Part shown: piece after piece, positions 1 through 9,300 of the stretch
Position numbering within the stretch: position 1 is the first letter of the stretch
Layout: every line of letters starts with the position of its first letter
Origin: Gayadomonas joobiniege G7
GTDB lineage: Bacteria; Pseudomonadota; Gammaproteobacteria; Enterobacterales; Alteromonadaceae
NCBI RefSeq assembly: GCF_000300815.1
Contig: NZ_AMRX01000008.1
Location: 682,001 to 746,000 of the forward strand
Direction: 5' to 3'
Length of the DNA stretch: 64,000 nt
Translations under genes and position numbers: made by a program
The notes under the pieces: model-generated
Told to the model about the DNA's origin: nothing
The model's database searches: none
What the model saw: only the letters and a program-made list of their open reading frames with translations

Positions 1-319
1 ATACGCCGAAGACTGGGTCAATTTTAACATCGCCTCTGTAGTTGAGTTAATGCCGAATGCCGCTGGTTTTTATGTACCGGATGCTTTTACTGATACTAAA
101 TATGGCCGCGGGGTGACTTGGGGATTATCGCATTTTACTGCGGTCAATGGTTGGGACACAAATCACTCGCAATTAACTCGGTTTGATACTGATTTAAGTT
201 TAGATCTGCACGATCCTGAGATGAAAAAACACAATTATAAATACAGTCCAGAGCACCACTACAAATTTGGTTTATCGGCCAAACAAAAAGAACGTATAAA
301 AAACCAAAATTATAAGTAA
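1..319 (+). CDS. GH117-like glycoside hydrolase, C-terminal part (5' end outside window)
   Basis: The reading frame is open from base 2 and ends at TAA 317-319. The visible ~105 residues align closely with the C-terminus of the complete GH117-like gene at 13048-14340. Both share a YAED-VNF segment, a PDAFT...GRGVTWG.SHF segment and a DLSLD-HDP tail. GH117 enzymes are five-bladed propellers that remove 3,6-anhydro-L-galactose from the non-reducing end of neoagaro-oligosaccharides. Catalytic residues would lie upstream of the window, so activity cannot be judged here. A strong terminator follows directly, so this is the last gene of its transcript. The truncation is only the window edge. Confidence 0.8.
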   Translation, partial: YAEDWVNFNIASVVELMPNAAGFYVPDAFTDTKYGRGVTWGLSHFTAVNGWDTNHSQLTRFDTDLSLDLHDPEMKKHNYKYSPEHHYKFGLSAKQKERIKNQNYK

Positions 320-325
320 AAAATA

Positions 326-362
326 CCCATTCAGTAAAATATTTATTGAGTGGGGTTTTTTA
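326..362 (+). terminator. Rho-independent terminator after the GH117-like gene
   Basis: An 8-bp stem (CCCATTCA at 326-333 with TGAGTGGG at 347-354, one G-U pair) is followed by a run of six T at 356-361. It sits 7 bases after the stop codon and separates the GH117 transcript from the next gene. Confidence 0.8.
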
Positions 363-444
363 ATCGAATTATTATTGTTATGTTATAACGTTATATGATT
401 GTAAAAATGACCCTAATATAAGTTATCTGCTTAGGAGAAATAAA

Positions 445-1344
445 ATGAAACACTTTGATCCGCACATTCACATGTTATCTAGAACCACAGATGACTATCA
501 AAATATGGCGAATGCCGGGGTTGTTGGTCTAGTTGAGCCAGCATTTTGGAATGGTCAGCCGCGCACTCAACTTGGATCTTTTATCGATTATTTTGATTCT
601 TTAATTGGTTGGGAGCACTTTAGAGCGTCCCAGTTTGGGATACAGCATTATTGTACTATAGGCCTTAACTCTAAAGAATCGAATGATTTGGAGTTAGCCG
701 AAGGCGTGATGAAATTATTGCCTAGGTATTGCCAAAAAGAAAACGTTGTAGCCATAGGTGAAATTGGTTATGACGATATCACACCGGCAGAGCATAAGTT
801 CTTTTTGGCTCAATTAGAGTTAGCGAAAGAATCAAATTTACCTGTTCTTGTGCATACCCCGCACCGAGATAAAGTCACTGGCACTAAAAAGACGATAGAG
901 GCTATTCGAGAGGTGGGTGTTGCTGAAAAAATGGTATTGATTGATCACTTAAACGAGCAGACCTTGCCATTGGTGTTAGAAACAGACTGCTGGCGAGGTC
1001 ACAGTATTTATCCAAATACTAAAATGTCATCTGAGCGAATGGTGGCCCTATTAAAAGAATATGGTTTAGAAAAAATGGTGGTTAATAGTGCAGCTGATTG
1101 GGGGATTAGTGATCCGTTAGCGGTTCCTAAAACCGCCAAAGCCATGTTAGCGGCAGGATTTACAGAAGCCGAAGTTGAGCGAGTGACGTTTGAAAACCCG
1201 ATTAATTTTTATGCCCAAAGTGGTCGCATTAATTTGGCTGACGTTAATCGACTGGCCATTGACCAAACAAAAACCTATCAAGCCAATTCGGTGACTCGCG
1301 GCCAACAACCTGTTGTTGAATTAGCAGCCAGTTTGCAAGATTAA
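445..1344 (+). CDS. TatD-family metal-dependent hydrolase, EboB-like
   Basis: This is a 299-residue amidohydrolase-fold protein of the TatD type. The expected metal ligands are visible: HxH at H7/H9, Glu106 in GEIG, His137 and His140 in VHTPH, His168 in IDH and Asp218 in ADWG. The SRTTDDY segment near the N-terminus and the long EPAFW...GQPRT segment resemble the TatD-like protein of ebo clusters (EboB) rather than housekeeping TatD DNase; this resemblance is from memory. ATG 445 is preceded by AGGAG at 433-437. It lies 9 bases upstream of a class-I dihydroorotase and is very likely cotranscribed with it. None of the other ebo genes (UbiA-like, sugar-phosphate cyclase, EboE/F) is visible. The substrate is unknown. 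Confidence 0.75.
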   Translation: MKHFDPHIHMLSRTTDDYQNMANAGVVGLVEPAFWNGQPRTQLGSFIDYFDSLIGWEHFRASQFGIQHYCTIGLNSKESNDLELAEGVMKLLPRYCQKENVVAIGEIGYDDITPAEHKFFLAQLELAKESNLPVLVHTPHRDKVTGTKKTIEAIREVGVAEKMVLIDHLNEQTLPLVLETDCWRGHSIYPNTKMSSERMVALLKEYGLEKMVVNSAADWGISDPLAVPKTAKAMLAAGFTEAEVERVTFENPINFYAQSGRINLADVNRLAIDQTKTYQANSVTRGQQPVVELAASLQD

Positions 1345-1353
1345 AGGTGATTG

Positions 1354-2661
1354 ATGAAAACACTTATAAAAAATGCAATCACGTTAGAGCGCTTGATGGG
1401 TGGCCTTGGCGACAATCAGATGAAAGTTAATCTGGTTGTAGAAGGAACAAAGATAACACAGATTTCAACGTCTCAAATACATGACGATTTTCATCAGGTG
1501 ATTGATGCAGACGGGTTATTTTTGTCGCCTGGGCTGGTCGATCCCCAAGTTCATTTTCGTGAACCTGGAATGGAATACAAAGAAGATATTGAATCTGGCA
1601 GTCGCGCCGCGGTTAAAGGTGGTTTTTGCACTGTTATCTCAATGCCAAACACCTCGCCGGTTGCTGACCATCCACACGTGATCCAAAACATGCTTGCCCG
1701 TGCAAAAGAAGTTGCGCTCTGCCATGTATATCCCACAGGATCGCTATCCATAAATTTGGCAGGCAAAAAATTAACTGACTTTAAAGCACTTAAAGCGGCC
1801 GGCGCGATTGCGATCACTGATGATGGCAAAGGGGTGCAATGTGATTCCTTGATTGAGCAAGCCCTGATGCAAGCCAAACAAGTAGGCTTGGCGATTTTGG
1901 ATCACTCTGAAGATGAGCGCTTATCTAATCAAGGAGCCATTCATAACGGTGAGATCGCAAAACAATTTTCTGTCGCCGGCATAGATAGCGACTCTGAAAG
2001 CAAACATGTCGAGCGTGGTTGTGCATTAAGTTTAAAAACGGGTGGCCGCTACCATGTGTTACATGTGTCCACGGAAAAATCTATTGCCGCCATTCGTACT
2101 GCAAAAGCGCAAGGGGCCCCCGTCACAGTAGAGGTTTCGCCACATCATTTATTGTTGTGCGATCAAGACATCAAAATTAAATCTGATCAAACACTTGATG
2201 CCAATTGGAAGATGAATCCGCCGCTGCGCAGCAAACAAGATATGCTTGCTTGCCAACAAGCGCTACTAGACGGAACCATAGACGCTATTGCCACCGACCA
2301 TGCGCCGCATACGCCGGCGGAAAAAGCACTCGACATAGAGATTGCTCCGTTTGGCATTATAGGGTTAGAAACAGCATTTCCTTTGATGTATACCTATTTT
2401 GTTAAATCAGGCAAACTGGCATTGGGTCAATGTATTGATCTTATGAGTAAACAGGCAGGGGCACTGTTTAATTTAGACTGCGGTCGTATCAAAGTTGGTG
2501 CGACAGCCGATTTGGTTTTATTTGATTTAGACAATTGTTTTGAGGTAAATGAAGCATTTTTTGCCTCTAAATCAAAAAATTCTCCGTTTATTGGTTATCA
2601 ACTCTATGGGCTAACTCGTATGACAATGACAGCCGGAAATATCGTTTATCAGCAGGGCTGA
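1354..2661 (+). CDS. Dihydroorotase-like amidohydrolase (class I)
   Basis: A 435-residue class-I dihydroorotase-type protein. Dihydroorotase reversibly cyclises carbamoyl-aspartate to dihydroorotate in pyrimidine synthesis. Visible motifs are GLVDPQVHFREPG near residues 60-72, HVLHVST, VEVSPHHLLL and the C-terminal metal Asp in ATDHAPHT. The usual HxH metal pair reads QxH here (Gln65, His67), as in a DQVHFREPG subgroup that I recall from Bacteroidetes and some Proteobacteria. ATG 1354 is preferred over the in-frame TTG at 1351 because AGGTGA lies just upstream. Gammaproteobacteria normally carry a class-II PyrC for pyrimidine synthesis, so this may be a second amidohydrolase with another cyclic-amide substrate. 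Pairing with the EboB-like gene supports a specialised role. I do not assign pyrC. Confidence 0.75.
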   Translation: MKTLIKNAITLERLMGGLGDNQMKVNLVVEGTKITQISTSQIHDDFHQVIDADGLFLSPGLVDPQVHFREPGMEYKEDIESGSRAAVKGGFCTVISMPNTSPVADHPHVIQNMLARAKEVALCHVYPTGSLSINLAGKKLTDFKALKAAGAIAITDDGKGVQCDSLIEQALMQAKQVGLAILDHSEDERLSNQGAIHNGEIAKQFSVAGIDSDSESKHVERGCALSLKTGGRYHVLHVSTEKSIAAIRTAKAQGAPVTVEVSPHHLLLCDQDIKIKSDQTLDANWKMNPPLRSKQDMLACQQALLDGTIDAIATDHAPHTPAEKALDIEIAPFGIIGLETAFPLMYTYFVKSGKLALGQCIDLMSKQAGALFNLDCGRIKVGATADLVLFDLDNCFEVNEAFFASKSKNSPFIGYQLYGLTRMTMTAGNIVYQQG

Positions 2662-2805
2662 AGCTATTAGCTCTATCTATTATGGAGCTCGTTTAAGTGT
2701 CATACAAAATTAAATAATTCTTGTTAAATAATTTGCTCTGAATGAAACTTTGTGTTTACAATTGGTATTACATGTAAATATACTCTTGTCATTCAGGTGC
2801 CGATT

Positions 2806-3648
2806 ATGTTTTTACCAAAAATAAGTGTTTTGGTTATCTTGCTAGCTTTATTATCTGGCTGCGGTAGTTCTTCAACTGGGCCGGCTGCGATTAAACAGCC
2901 GGAACCTTTGCCTTCCCCGAGCCCTTCACCACAACCAGGCGAAGAAGCGTTGGAACCAGCCTCAGCCCCTTATGATGTTCAGGCATACCAGGCTGTGATT
3001 GATGATGCTTATTTACAAGCACCGACCAGCACTAAGCTGATTGCTCATGGCGATTTTGATGGCCAGTATAATCAATACTTCTTTATCCCTAAGCAGGGAA
3101 ATGCATGGATGACGTTTAGAGTGTCTGGTGATCATAAGCGCTCGGAACTGCGCCAGATTAGTGAATGGTATGTAAATGATGCGAACTATGTTTACCAATT
3201 AAGCGGTGAAGTTAAAATCATAGATCCTTTGGCCGAGTCGGTTGATGAAATCACATTTATGCAAATTCATGATGTGACAAAAAATAGTAATGCTATTAAC
3301 AAACCTCTATTGCGAGTAGTTTGGCTTCGTGAACGCAGCGGAATACAAAACAATTATTGGGCTGTGATTAAAGCAAATGCATGTTTAGAGTGCTCAGAAT
3401 ACGATAAGATCCCATTGGGTGCTTATTCAGCCGATGAGGTCGCAAATATCCAAATCACAGTCAAAAATAGTCGTATGAGCATTGCATTTAATGATCAAGT
3501 GAATCCACAAATTGATGAATACGATATTAGTTATTGGGATCATCTCGAAAGTTACTTCAAAGCAGGTGTATATAACCAGACTGATGGCACGGCAACAGTT
3601 CAATTTAAATCTTTAAACTTTTTAAAGATACCAATTAACAATAACTAA
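2806..3648 (+). CDS. PL7-family alginate lyase, lipoprotein
   Basis: All three diagnostic PL7 motifs are present in order: RSELR (residues 112-116), QIH (153-155) and YFKAGVYNQ (250-258). PL7 enzymes cleave alginate by beta-elimination in a jelly-roll fold; QIH in the second motif is usually linked to action on G-containing blocks. The chosen start is ATG 2806, with AGG at 2795-2797. It gives a clean lipoprotein signal ending in LLSGC (Cys19), followed by a Pro/Ser linker (about residues 30-50). An upstream in-frame start would add 18 residues that spoil the signal peptide. Outer-membrane anchoring is inferred. Alginate is a brown-algal polymer, so this gene stands apart from the galactan enzymes around it. 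Confidence 0.88.
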   Translation: MFLPKISVLVILLALLSGCGSSSTGPAAIKQPEPLPSPSPSPQPGEEALEPASAPYDVQAYQAVIDDAYLQAPTSTKLIAHGDFDGQYNQYFFIPKQGNAWMTFRVSGDHKRSELRQISEWYVNDANYVYQLSGEVKIIDPLAESVDEITFMQIHDVTKNSNAINKPLLRVVWLRERSGIQNNYWAVIKANACLECSEYDKIPLGAYSADEVANIQITVKNSRMSIAFNDQVNPQIDEYDISYWDHLESYFKAGVYNQTDGTATVQFKSLNFLKIPINNN

Positions 3649-3730
3649 TCGCTTTATTGGTAAATATCAATTTTTTACAAATTCTGGTCAGATTAATCAA
3701 TTGTTAACTGTACAACCGGATATTAACATT

Positions 3731-3756
3731 CACTCATATTAATAATGATATGAGTG
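3731..3756. promoter_or_regulatory. Inverted repeat overlapping the leader of the cytochrome block
   Basis: Perfect 9-bp arms, CACTCATAT (3731-3739) and ATATGAGTG (3748-3756), are separated by 8 bases. The repeat ends 7 bases before ATG 3764. It could be a repressor operator or an RNA hairpin occluding the ribosome binding site. No T-run follows, so it is not a terminator. Confidence 0.5.
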
Positions 3757-3763
3757 GGTGTGT

Positions 3764-5173
3764 ATGGATTTAATCCAATTTTTTGGCCGTTTCCATGTGT
3801 TGGTGTTGCATTTGCCAATTGGCATTTTGTTAATGGCCGCGGTGTTAGAATTATATGCGTTGTTTTTTAATAAACAGCGAACAAAAACATTGCAAACCAT
3901 TTGGTTGTGGGGTGCGTTATCGGCGTGCGGCGCCGCGCTATTGGGTTACTTATTGTCGCTAGGCGGCGGTTACAACGCAGACGCAGTTTTTGTTCATAAA
4001 GCTTTTGCTTTTGCCGTTATAGGCTGTGCTTTTATTTGCTGGTTTTATTTTTGTTTGTTAAGCCGCATTTCTTCCAAATTTGCCCCCTTTATCACCACAA
4101 TTTTGTGTTTTGGTCAGCTGTTTTTACTATTTTCAACGGGTCATTATGGCGCAAATATGACCCATGGTTCGACTTATTTGTTTGATTATGCGCCCGATCC
4201 CGTTCGTAAATTAGCGGGTTTGGAAGCTCACCCGACACCACGCGAAAAAGTAACGGATTTGGCTCAGGCGCATGTTTATCTCGATTTGATTGGACCTGTC
4301 TTGGAGCAAAAATGTGTTGCTTGCCATAATGATGACAAAAGCAAAGGCAAACTTAATTTAACCCGACTAGATTCGCTTTTTAAAGGTGGGCAGTCCGGGC
4401 CAGCAGTGGTAGCTGGCGATCTCAATGCCAGTGAGCTGTATCGGCGCATTACTTTAGACAGCCATGATAAAAAATTTATGCCAGCGGGTGGAAAGCCACC
4501 GCTAAGCGATATTCAAGTTAAAACATTGGCTTGGTGGATTGAAGCCGGATTGCCGCAGGATAAGCTGTTAGGTGAGCTGGAACTTGATGATACAGCGCGC
4601 TCGATTTTGGCAACTCAACTGGGATTGCAAGCAGCCAAAGGCAGCTGGCCATTAGCTAAAACTGAGCCTTTATCACAAACACTGGCTGATGAACTAACGG
4701 CAGCAGGATTTGTGGTTAAACAAATATCGCAAGACGTCGCTTATATCGATTTAGATTATTCAGTTTCACGGCAAGCATTTACCGATCAGGCGCTTGAAGT
4801 TTTATTAAAGGCTAAAGACCATGTGGCTTGGCTTAATTTGGCTAATAGTCAAGTGAGCGATCCGCAGCTGGCTGCACTTTCTCAATTAACTCATCTGATA
4901 AAACTGAGATTAGAAAAAAATCCAATTACCAGTCAGGGGATCAATCATCTTGCAGGGTTAGATCAGCTGACTTATCTGAATTTATACAAAACTAAAGTTG
5001 ATGATCAGGTTTTTAGCGCGTTGCAACAGCTTCCAGCACTAAAAAATTTGTATTTAACCGAAACCCTTGTTAGCGAACAAGCACTGACCCAATGGCAGCA
5101 AAAAAATAAAACAAGTTCACTTCAGGTAATTGCCGCCAATTATGATTTGATGGGACAAAATAATGAAAAATAA
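3764..5173 (+). CDS. Membrane protein: DUF2231-like + Planctomycete-type cytochrome c + leucine-rich repeats
   Basis: A three-part protein of 469 residues. About four hydrophobic helices lie within residues 8-130, starting with the FHVLVLHLPIG motif typical of DUF2231-like membrane domains. A PSCyt1-like domain (~170-265) follows, with one c-type haem site CVACH (Cys184, Cys187, His188) and the sequence KFMPAGGKPPLS, where a Met could be the distal ligand. The C-terminal part (~330-440) shows leucine-rich repeats of the type L..L..LTHLIKLRLEKNPI. The haem domain should face the periplasm. ATG 3764 is chosen over GTG 3758. It overlaps the next gene by 11 bases and heads the block. The function is unknown; a membrane-anchored electron-transfer partner for the downstream DUF1553 and DUF1501 proteins is my inference. 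Confidence 0.8.
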   Translation: MDLIQFFGRFHVLVLHLPIGILLMAAVLELYALFFNKQRTKTLQTIWLWGALSACGAALLGYLLSLGGGYNADAVFVHKAFAFAVIGCAFICWFYFCLLSRISSKFAPFITTILCFGQLFLLFSTGHYGANMTHGSTYLFDYAPDPVRKLAGLEAHPTPREKVTDLAQAHVYLDLIGPVLEQKCVACHNDDKSKGKLNLTRLDSLFKGGQSGPAVVAGDLNASELYRRITLDSHDKKFMPAGGKPPLSDIQVKTLAWWIEAGLPQDKLLGELELDDTARSILATQLGLQAAKGSWPLAKTEPLSQTLADELTAAGFVVKQISQDVAYIDLDYSVSRQAFTDQALEVLLKAKDHVAWLNLANSQVSDPQLAALSQLTHLIKLRLEKNPITSQGINHLAGLDQLTYLNLYKTKVDDQVFSALQQLPALKNLYLTETLVSEQALTQWQQKNKTSSLQVIAANYDLMGQNNEK

Positions 5174-6326
5174 TCAATTTAGTAAACGCGACTTTTTAAA
5201 AAATACGGCTTTGTTATCGGCCGGGATGATGTTATCAGGTGCCAGCCGTAGTGTGATGGCTAAAACCTCTAAAAATCCAATAGCCGCCGATCAGGTAGGC
5301 CGCTCGGCCCATGGCAAAATAGTTGGCCATGGTGATTTTAAATATAAGGTAAATTTTGAGTGGGGTAATTTGCATCCGCATAAAACGCCGGTTGAAAACA
5401 GTCATGGTTTAGCTATCGACTCAAAAGGTCGAATCATAATGTGCACCGACAGTGATGTGAATAATTTTATTGTTTATAACAAAGACGGGAAATTAATAGA
5501 CGCATGGGGTACACAACACCCAGGTGCACATGCTGTCAAAATCGTTAATGAAAATGGCGAAGACGTGATTTATATCGTCGACAGTGGTTGGATTTTGAAC
5601 CGTCACCGCACCAGTAATCAGTGGCGCGGTAAGTGGATTAAACAAACGGGTTTTGTTTCTAAATTAACCATAGACGGAAAACTGATTTATACCTTAGCCC
5701 ATCCAGTGCAGCAGGGCATTTATGAACCAGGCATGGCGTATAACCCAACTGATATTGCGATTGCGCCAAATGGTGATTTATATGTCACAGACGGGTACGG
5801 CTCAGATTTTGTCATTCAATATGACAGCCATGGTCGCTATATTCGTCATTGGGGCGGTCCAAAAAATTCTGATCCTAATTATCGGTTAATCAATAGTCAT
5901 GGCATTGAGATTGATAACAGAGATCCGTCCGATCCGCATTTATTAATTAGCTCACGTCAGCAAAAACAACTCAAAGCTTTTTCATTTGATGGCCAATTTC
6001 GTTCGGTGATTGATTTTCCCGGCGCTTATATTGGTGGCCCAGTATTTAAAGGTGATTATTTTTACGCACCGGTTTGTTGGACGGATGATAATGGTCGCAA
6101 ACTGCCCAATTCTGGCTTTATTACGATTGTTGATAAAAACAACCGAGTCGTGGCGAACCCAGGCGGCGCAGCCCCCAACTATATTGATGGAAAATTACAA
6201 CCTATGGCAGGCACATATGGTGTATTTAATCATTGTCATTCGGTGTGTGTAGATGATGAAGAAAATATTTATGTAGGCCAATGGAACGCCCATCAGGCAT
6301 ATCCGATTAAGCTGGAGCGTGTGTAA
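5163..6326 (+). CDS. Tat-exported NHL-repeat beta-propeller protein
   Basis: The 387-residue product begins with a twin-arginine-like signal (SKRDFLK, then a hydrophobic stretch ending ASRSVMA). It then shows NHL-like blades such as HGLAIDSKGRI, PTDIAIAPNGDLYVTDGYG and HSVCVDDEENIYVGQWN, fitting a six-bladed propeller. The KR instead of RR in the signal is a tolerated variant. It overlaps the gene before by 11 bases and shares TAATG with the gene after, so translation is coupled. Similar propellers accompany DUF1549/DUF1553 proteins in Planctomycetes. They may bind carbohydrate or a lactone, but nothing in the sequence proves an enzymatic activity. Periplasmic location is inferred. Confidence 0.75.
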   Translation: MKNNQFSKRDFLKNTALLSAGMMLSGASRSVMAKTSKNPIAADQVGRSAHGKIVGHGDFKYKVNFEWGNLHPHKTPVENSHGLAIDSKGRIIMCTDSDVNNFIVYNKDGKLIDAWGTQHPGAHAVKIVNENGEDVIYIVDSGWILNRHRTSNQWRGKWIKQTGFVSKLTIDGKLIYTLAHPVQQGIYEPGMAYNPTDIAIAPNGDLYVTDGYGSDFVIQYDSHGRYIRHWGGPKNSDPNYRLINSHGIEIDNRDPSDPHLLISSRQQKQLKAFSFDGQFRSVIDFPGAYIGGPVFKGDYFYAPVCWTDDNGRKLPNSGFITIVDKNNRVVANPGGAAPNYIDGKLQPMAGTYGVFNHCHSVCVDDEENIYVGQWNAHQAYPIKLERV

Positions 6327-9300
6327 TGATAAAAAACAGATATTTAGGTCTCTCAGCAATGACTCTTTTGCTCAGTGGTTGTTTTGATAATGAACCTGAG
6401 CAAGTGTTTGCCGAACCTATACCGGACAAGGTAGATTTTAACTTTGACGTTAAACCAATTCTATCGGACACCTGTTTTTTGTGCCACGGCCCAGATAAAG
6501 TGAATGCAAAAGCGGGTTTAAGTCTAGATACCTTTGAGCATGCGACTTCGCATATTACAGATAACAAAATGGCAGCCATTACGCCGGGAGACGCAGATCA
6601 ATCGGAAATTTATCATAGAATTATTTCAGAAGATGATAATTTTGTGATGCCGCCCCCGAGCTCAAATTTAAAACTCTCGCCTCGCGATAAAGCCATCATC
6701 AAAAAATGGATTGAGCAAGGTGCAGAATATAAAAAACATTGGGCTTTTATAAAACCAGAAAAAACAGAGCTACCAGAGGTTAAAAATGCAGCTTGGGTAA
6801 AATCTCCAATCGATGCCTATGTATTGGATAAAATCGAAAAACGTGGTTATGAGCCAGCACAAAGGGCAGATAAAGTCAGTTTAATTCGGCGCTTAAGTTT
6901 CGATTTAACAGGCTTGCCACCAACCGAAAAAGAGGTGGCTGACTTTTTAGCGGATCAGTCTGATTCAGCCTGGCATCAATTAATCAATTATTATATGGCA
7001 AAACCCGCTTATGGCGAGCGTATGGCACAAGAATGGTTGGATGTTGCTCGTTTTGCCGATACGCATGGTTATAGCACAGATTTTTACCGTGATATGTCAC
7101 CATACCGCGACTGGGTGATTGATAGTTTTAACCAAAACCGCCCTTTTGATCAATTTATTAGTTGGCAGATTGCCGGTGATTTAATGCCAAATCCAAGCAC
7201 TGAACAAAGGCTGGCTACTGCGTTCAATCGGGTGCATGCACAAAACGGTGAAGGGGGCATAGTTAATGAAGAGTTTAGAGTTGAATATGTTAAAGATAGG
7301 GTACAAACATTAGGCACGGGGTTAATGGGTTTAACTATGCATTGTGCTCAATGTCACGATCATAAATATGACCCTATCTCGGCCAAAGAATATTATCAAA
7401 CCACAGCGTTTTTTAATAATTTAGATGAATCTGGTCAGATATCTTATGATCCAAATGATATGCCTGTGCCGACTATGTTATTGCCAAGCGCTGAAGAAAA
7501 AGCTCAGTTAACCAAGTTAACCACTGAGATTAAAAGCCTTGAGAATCGATTGCAAGCAATCAAACAAACGGCTAACGACGCTTTTAATCAATGGAAAGGC
7601 AGTTTTTCAATTGCAGCGGCAAAAACCAGCGCTCAACAGCATTTGATTGCAGATTATCCATTGACGTTAGAAGATAACAATGAAGCTATTAAAAATCGTT
7701 TAAACGGTGAAGCACAAGGCAAAGTCATCTATGGCTCTAACGTTAAGAAAAAAGACGGCCCGGCCATGCAGTATTATCAGCAGGATAGTCGCCAAGCGAT
7801 TAAGTTAAACGGAGACGATCCTTTATATTTTCAGCATTTAAATGATTTTAGAAGAGGTATTCCTTTTGCTGTGACTATAGATGCCTGGTTGCCTGAATCT
7901 GCACAAGAAGGTGTGCTTTTTCACTATAATAAAGCTGGTATTTTATATAACTTTAAAGGTTTTGATGTGGGTATAGAACACGGCCATTGGCATGTTCGGC
8001 TGGCCCATACTTATCCATATAATGCGATTTCTTTAAAATCAGTTGCTCCAGTACAAAAGGAACAATGGCTAAATGTTGCTTTTTCTTACGATGGCTCATC
8101 TAAAGCCAGTGGCGTAGATTTTTATGTCAATGGTCACGCGGTTGAGATGCAGGTAGAGAGAGACAACCTGTACAAAGAAATAAAACATACTAAAGCGCAG
8201 GTGCTTGAAGAAATTGGTCTTAAAGTGGGTGCCCGTTGGCGAAGTCGAGGTATCGCGGGTGCAATCGTTGATAATTTAAAAGTGTATAACAGTCAGTTGA
8301 GTCGTGTAGAGTTAATGGCCACCTCAGATTTACAAACGGCCAAACTCAGCGAAGAATTATTATTAGAGCATTATTTATTGCGCCATCATAAAGCGTATCA
8401 AAGTGAGCTAGCAGCACTGGCCGCACGCCGAGATGATTTAAATCAGCAGCAAGAAGCCGTTAAAGAAGTCATGGTGATGGAAGAGATGAAAACACCACGC
8501 CAAGCTTATATTTTGTTACGTGGCAGTTATGCAAGTCACGGAGATCCGGTTGAACCTGGTGTGCCTGAAGCGGTTTTACCATACGACCCGAGCTGGCCAA
8601 AAAACCGTTTAGGATTAGCTAAATGGTTAACGCACAAAGATAATCCTTTGGTCTCTCGCGTATTGGTAAACCGTTATTGGCAGATGTTTTTTGGCGATGG
8701 CATTGTGCGCACACCGGAAGATTTTGGCAATCAGGGTAAACGTCCAACCCATCCAGCACTATTAGACTGGTTGGCGGTTGAGTTTGTTGAATCTGGTTGG
8801 AATTTGAATCATTTAGTAAAACTTATGCTGCATTCATCCACTTATCAGCAATCCTCTAAAGCAACAACAGAACTACTGCAAAAAGATCCAGAAAATACCC
8901 TTTTCGCGCGCGCTTCTGCGCAACGTTTAACCGCTGAAATGTTGCGCGATAACGTCTTAGCCGTTAGTGGTTTGCTGGTGGATAAAATTGGCGGTAAAAG
9001 TACCCATCCATATCAACCTGACGGGATCTGGAGCATGAACAATATGGAATATAAACAAGGCAGTGGTGAAGATTTATATCGCCGCAGCATGTATACCATA
9101 TATAAACGCAGTACACCGCCACCCAATATGACTAACTTTGACGCCTCTATGCGTGGCCACAGTATCGGCCAGCGTCAAGAAACCAATACACCACTGCAAT
9201 CGTTGACCCTATTAAATGACCCACAAGTGGTTGAAGCGAGCCGGGTGCTGGCTGAAAAAATGATGCAAAAACGACCCAAGGTGGAAGATCAGTTAGCTGG

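Noticed and set aside
1-319. A frameshifted or truncated GH117 pseudogene
   Set aside because: The frame is open to the first base and only the window edge cuts it, so there is no evidence of decay.
1551-1877. A 108-codon frame on the - strand inside the dihydroorotase-like gene
   Set aside because: It lies antisense within a well-supported coding sequence and matches nothing recognisable.
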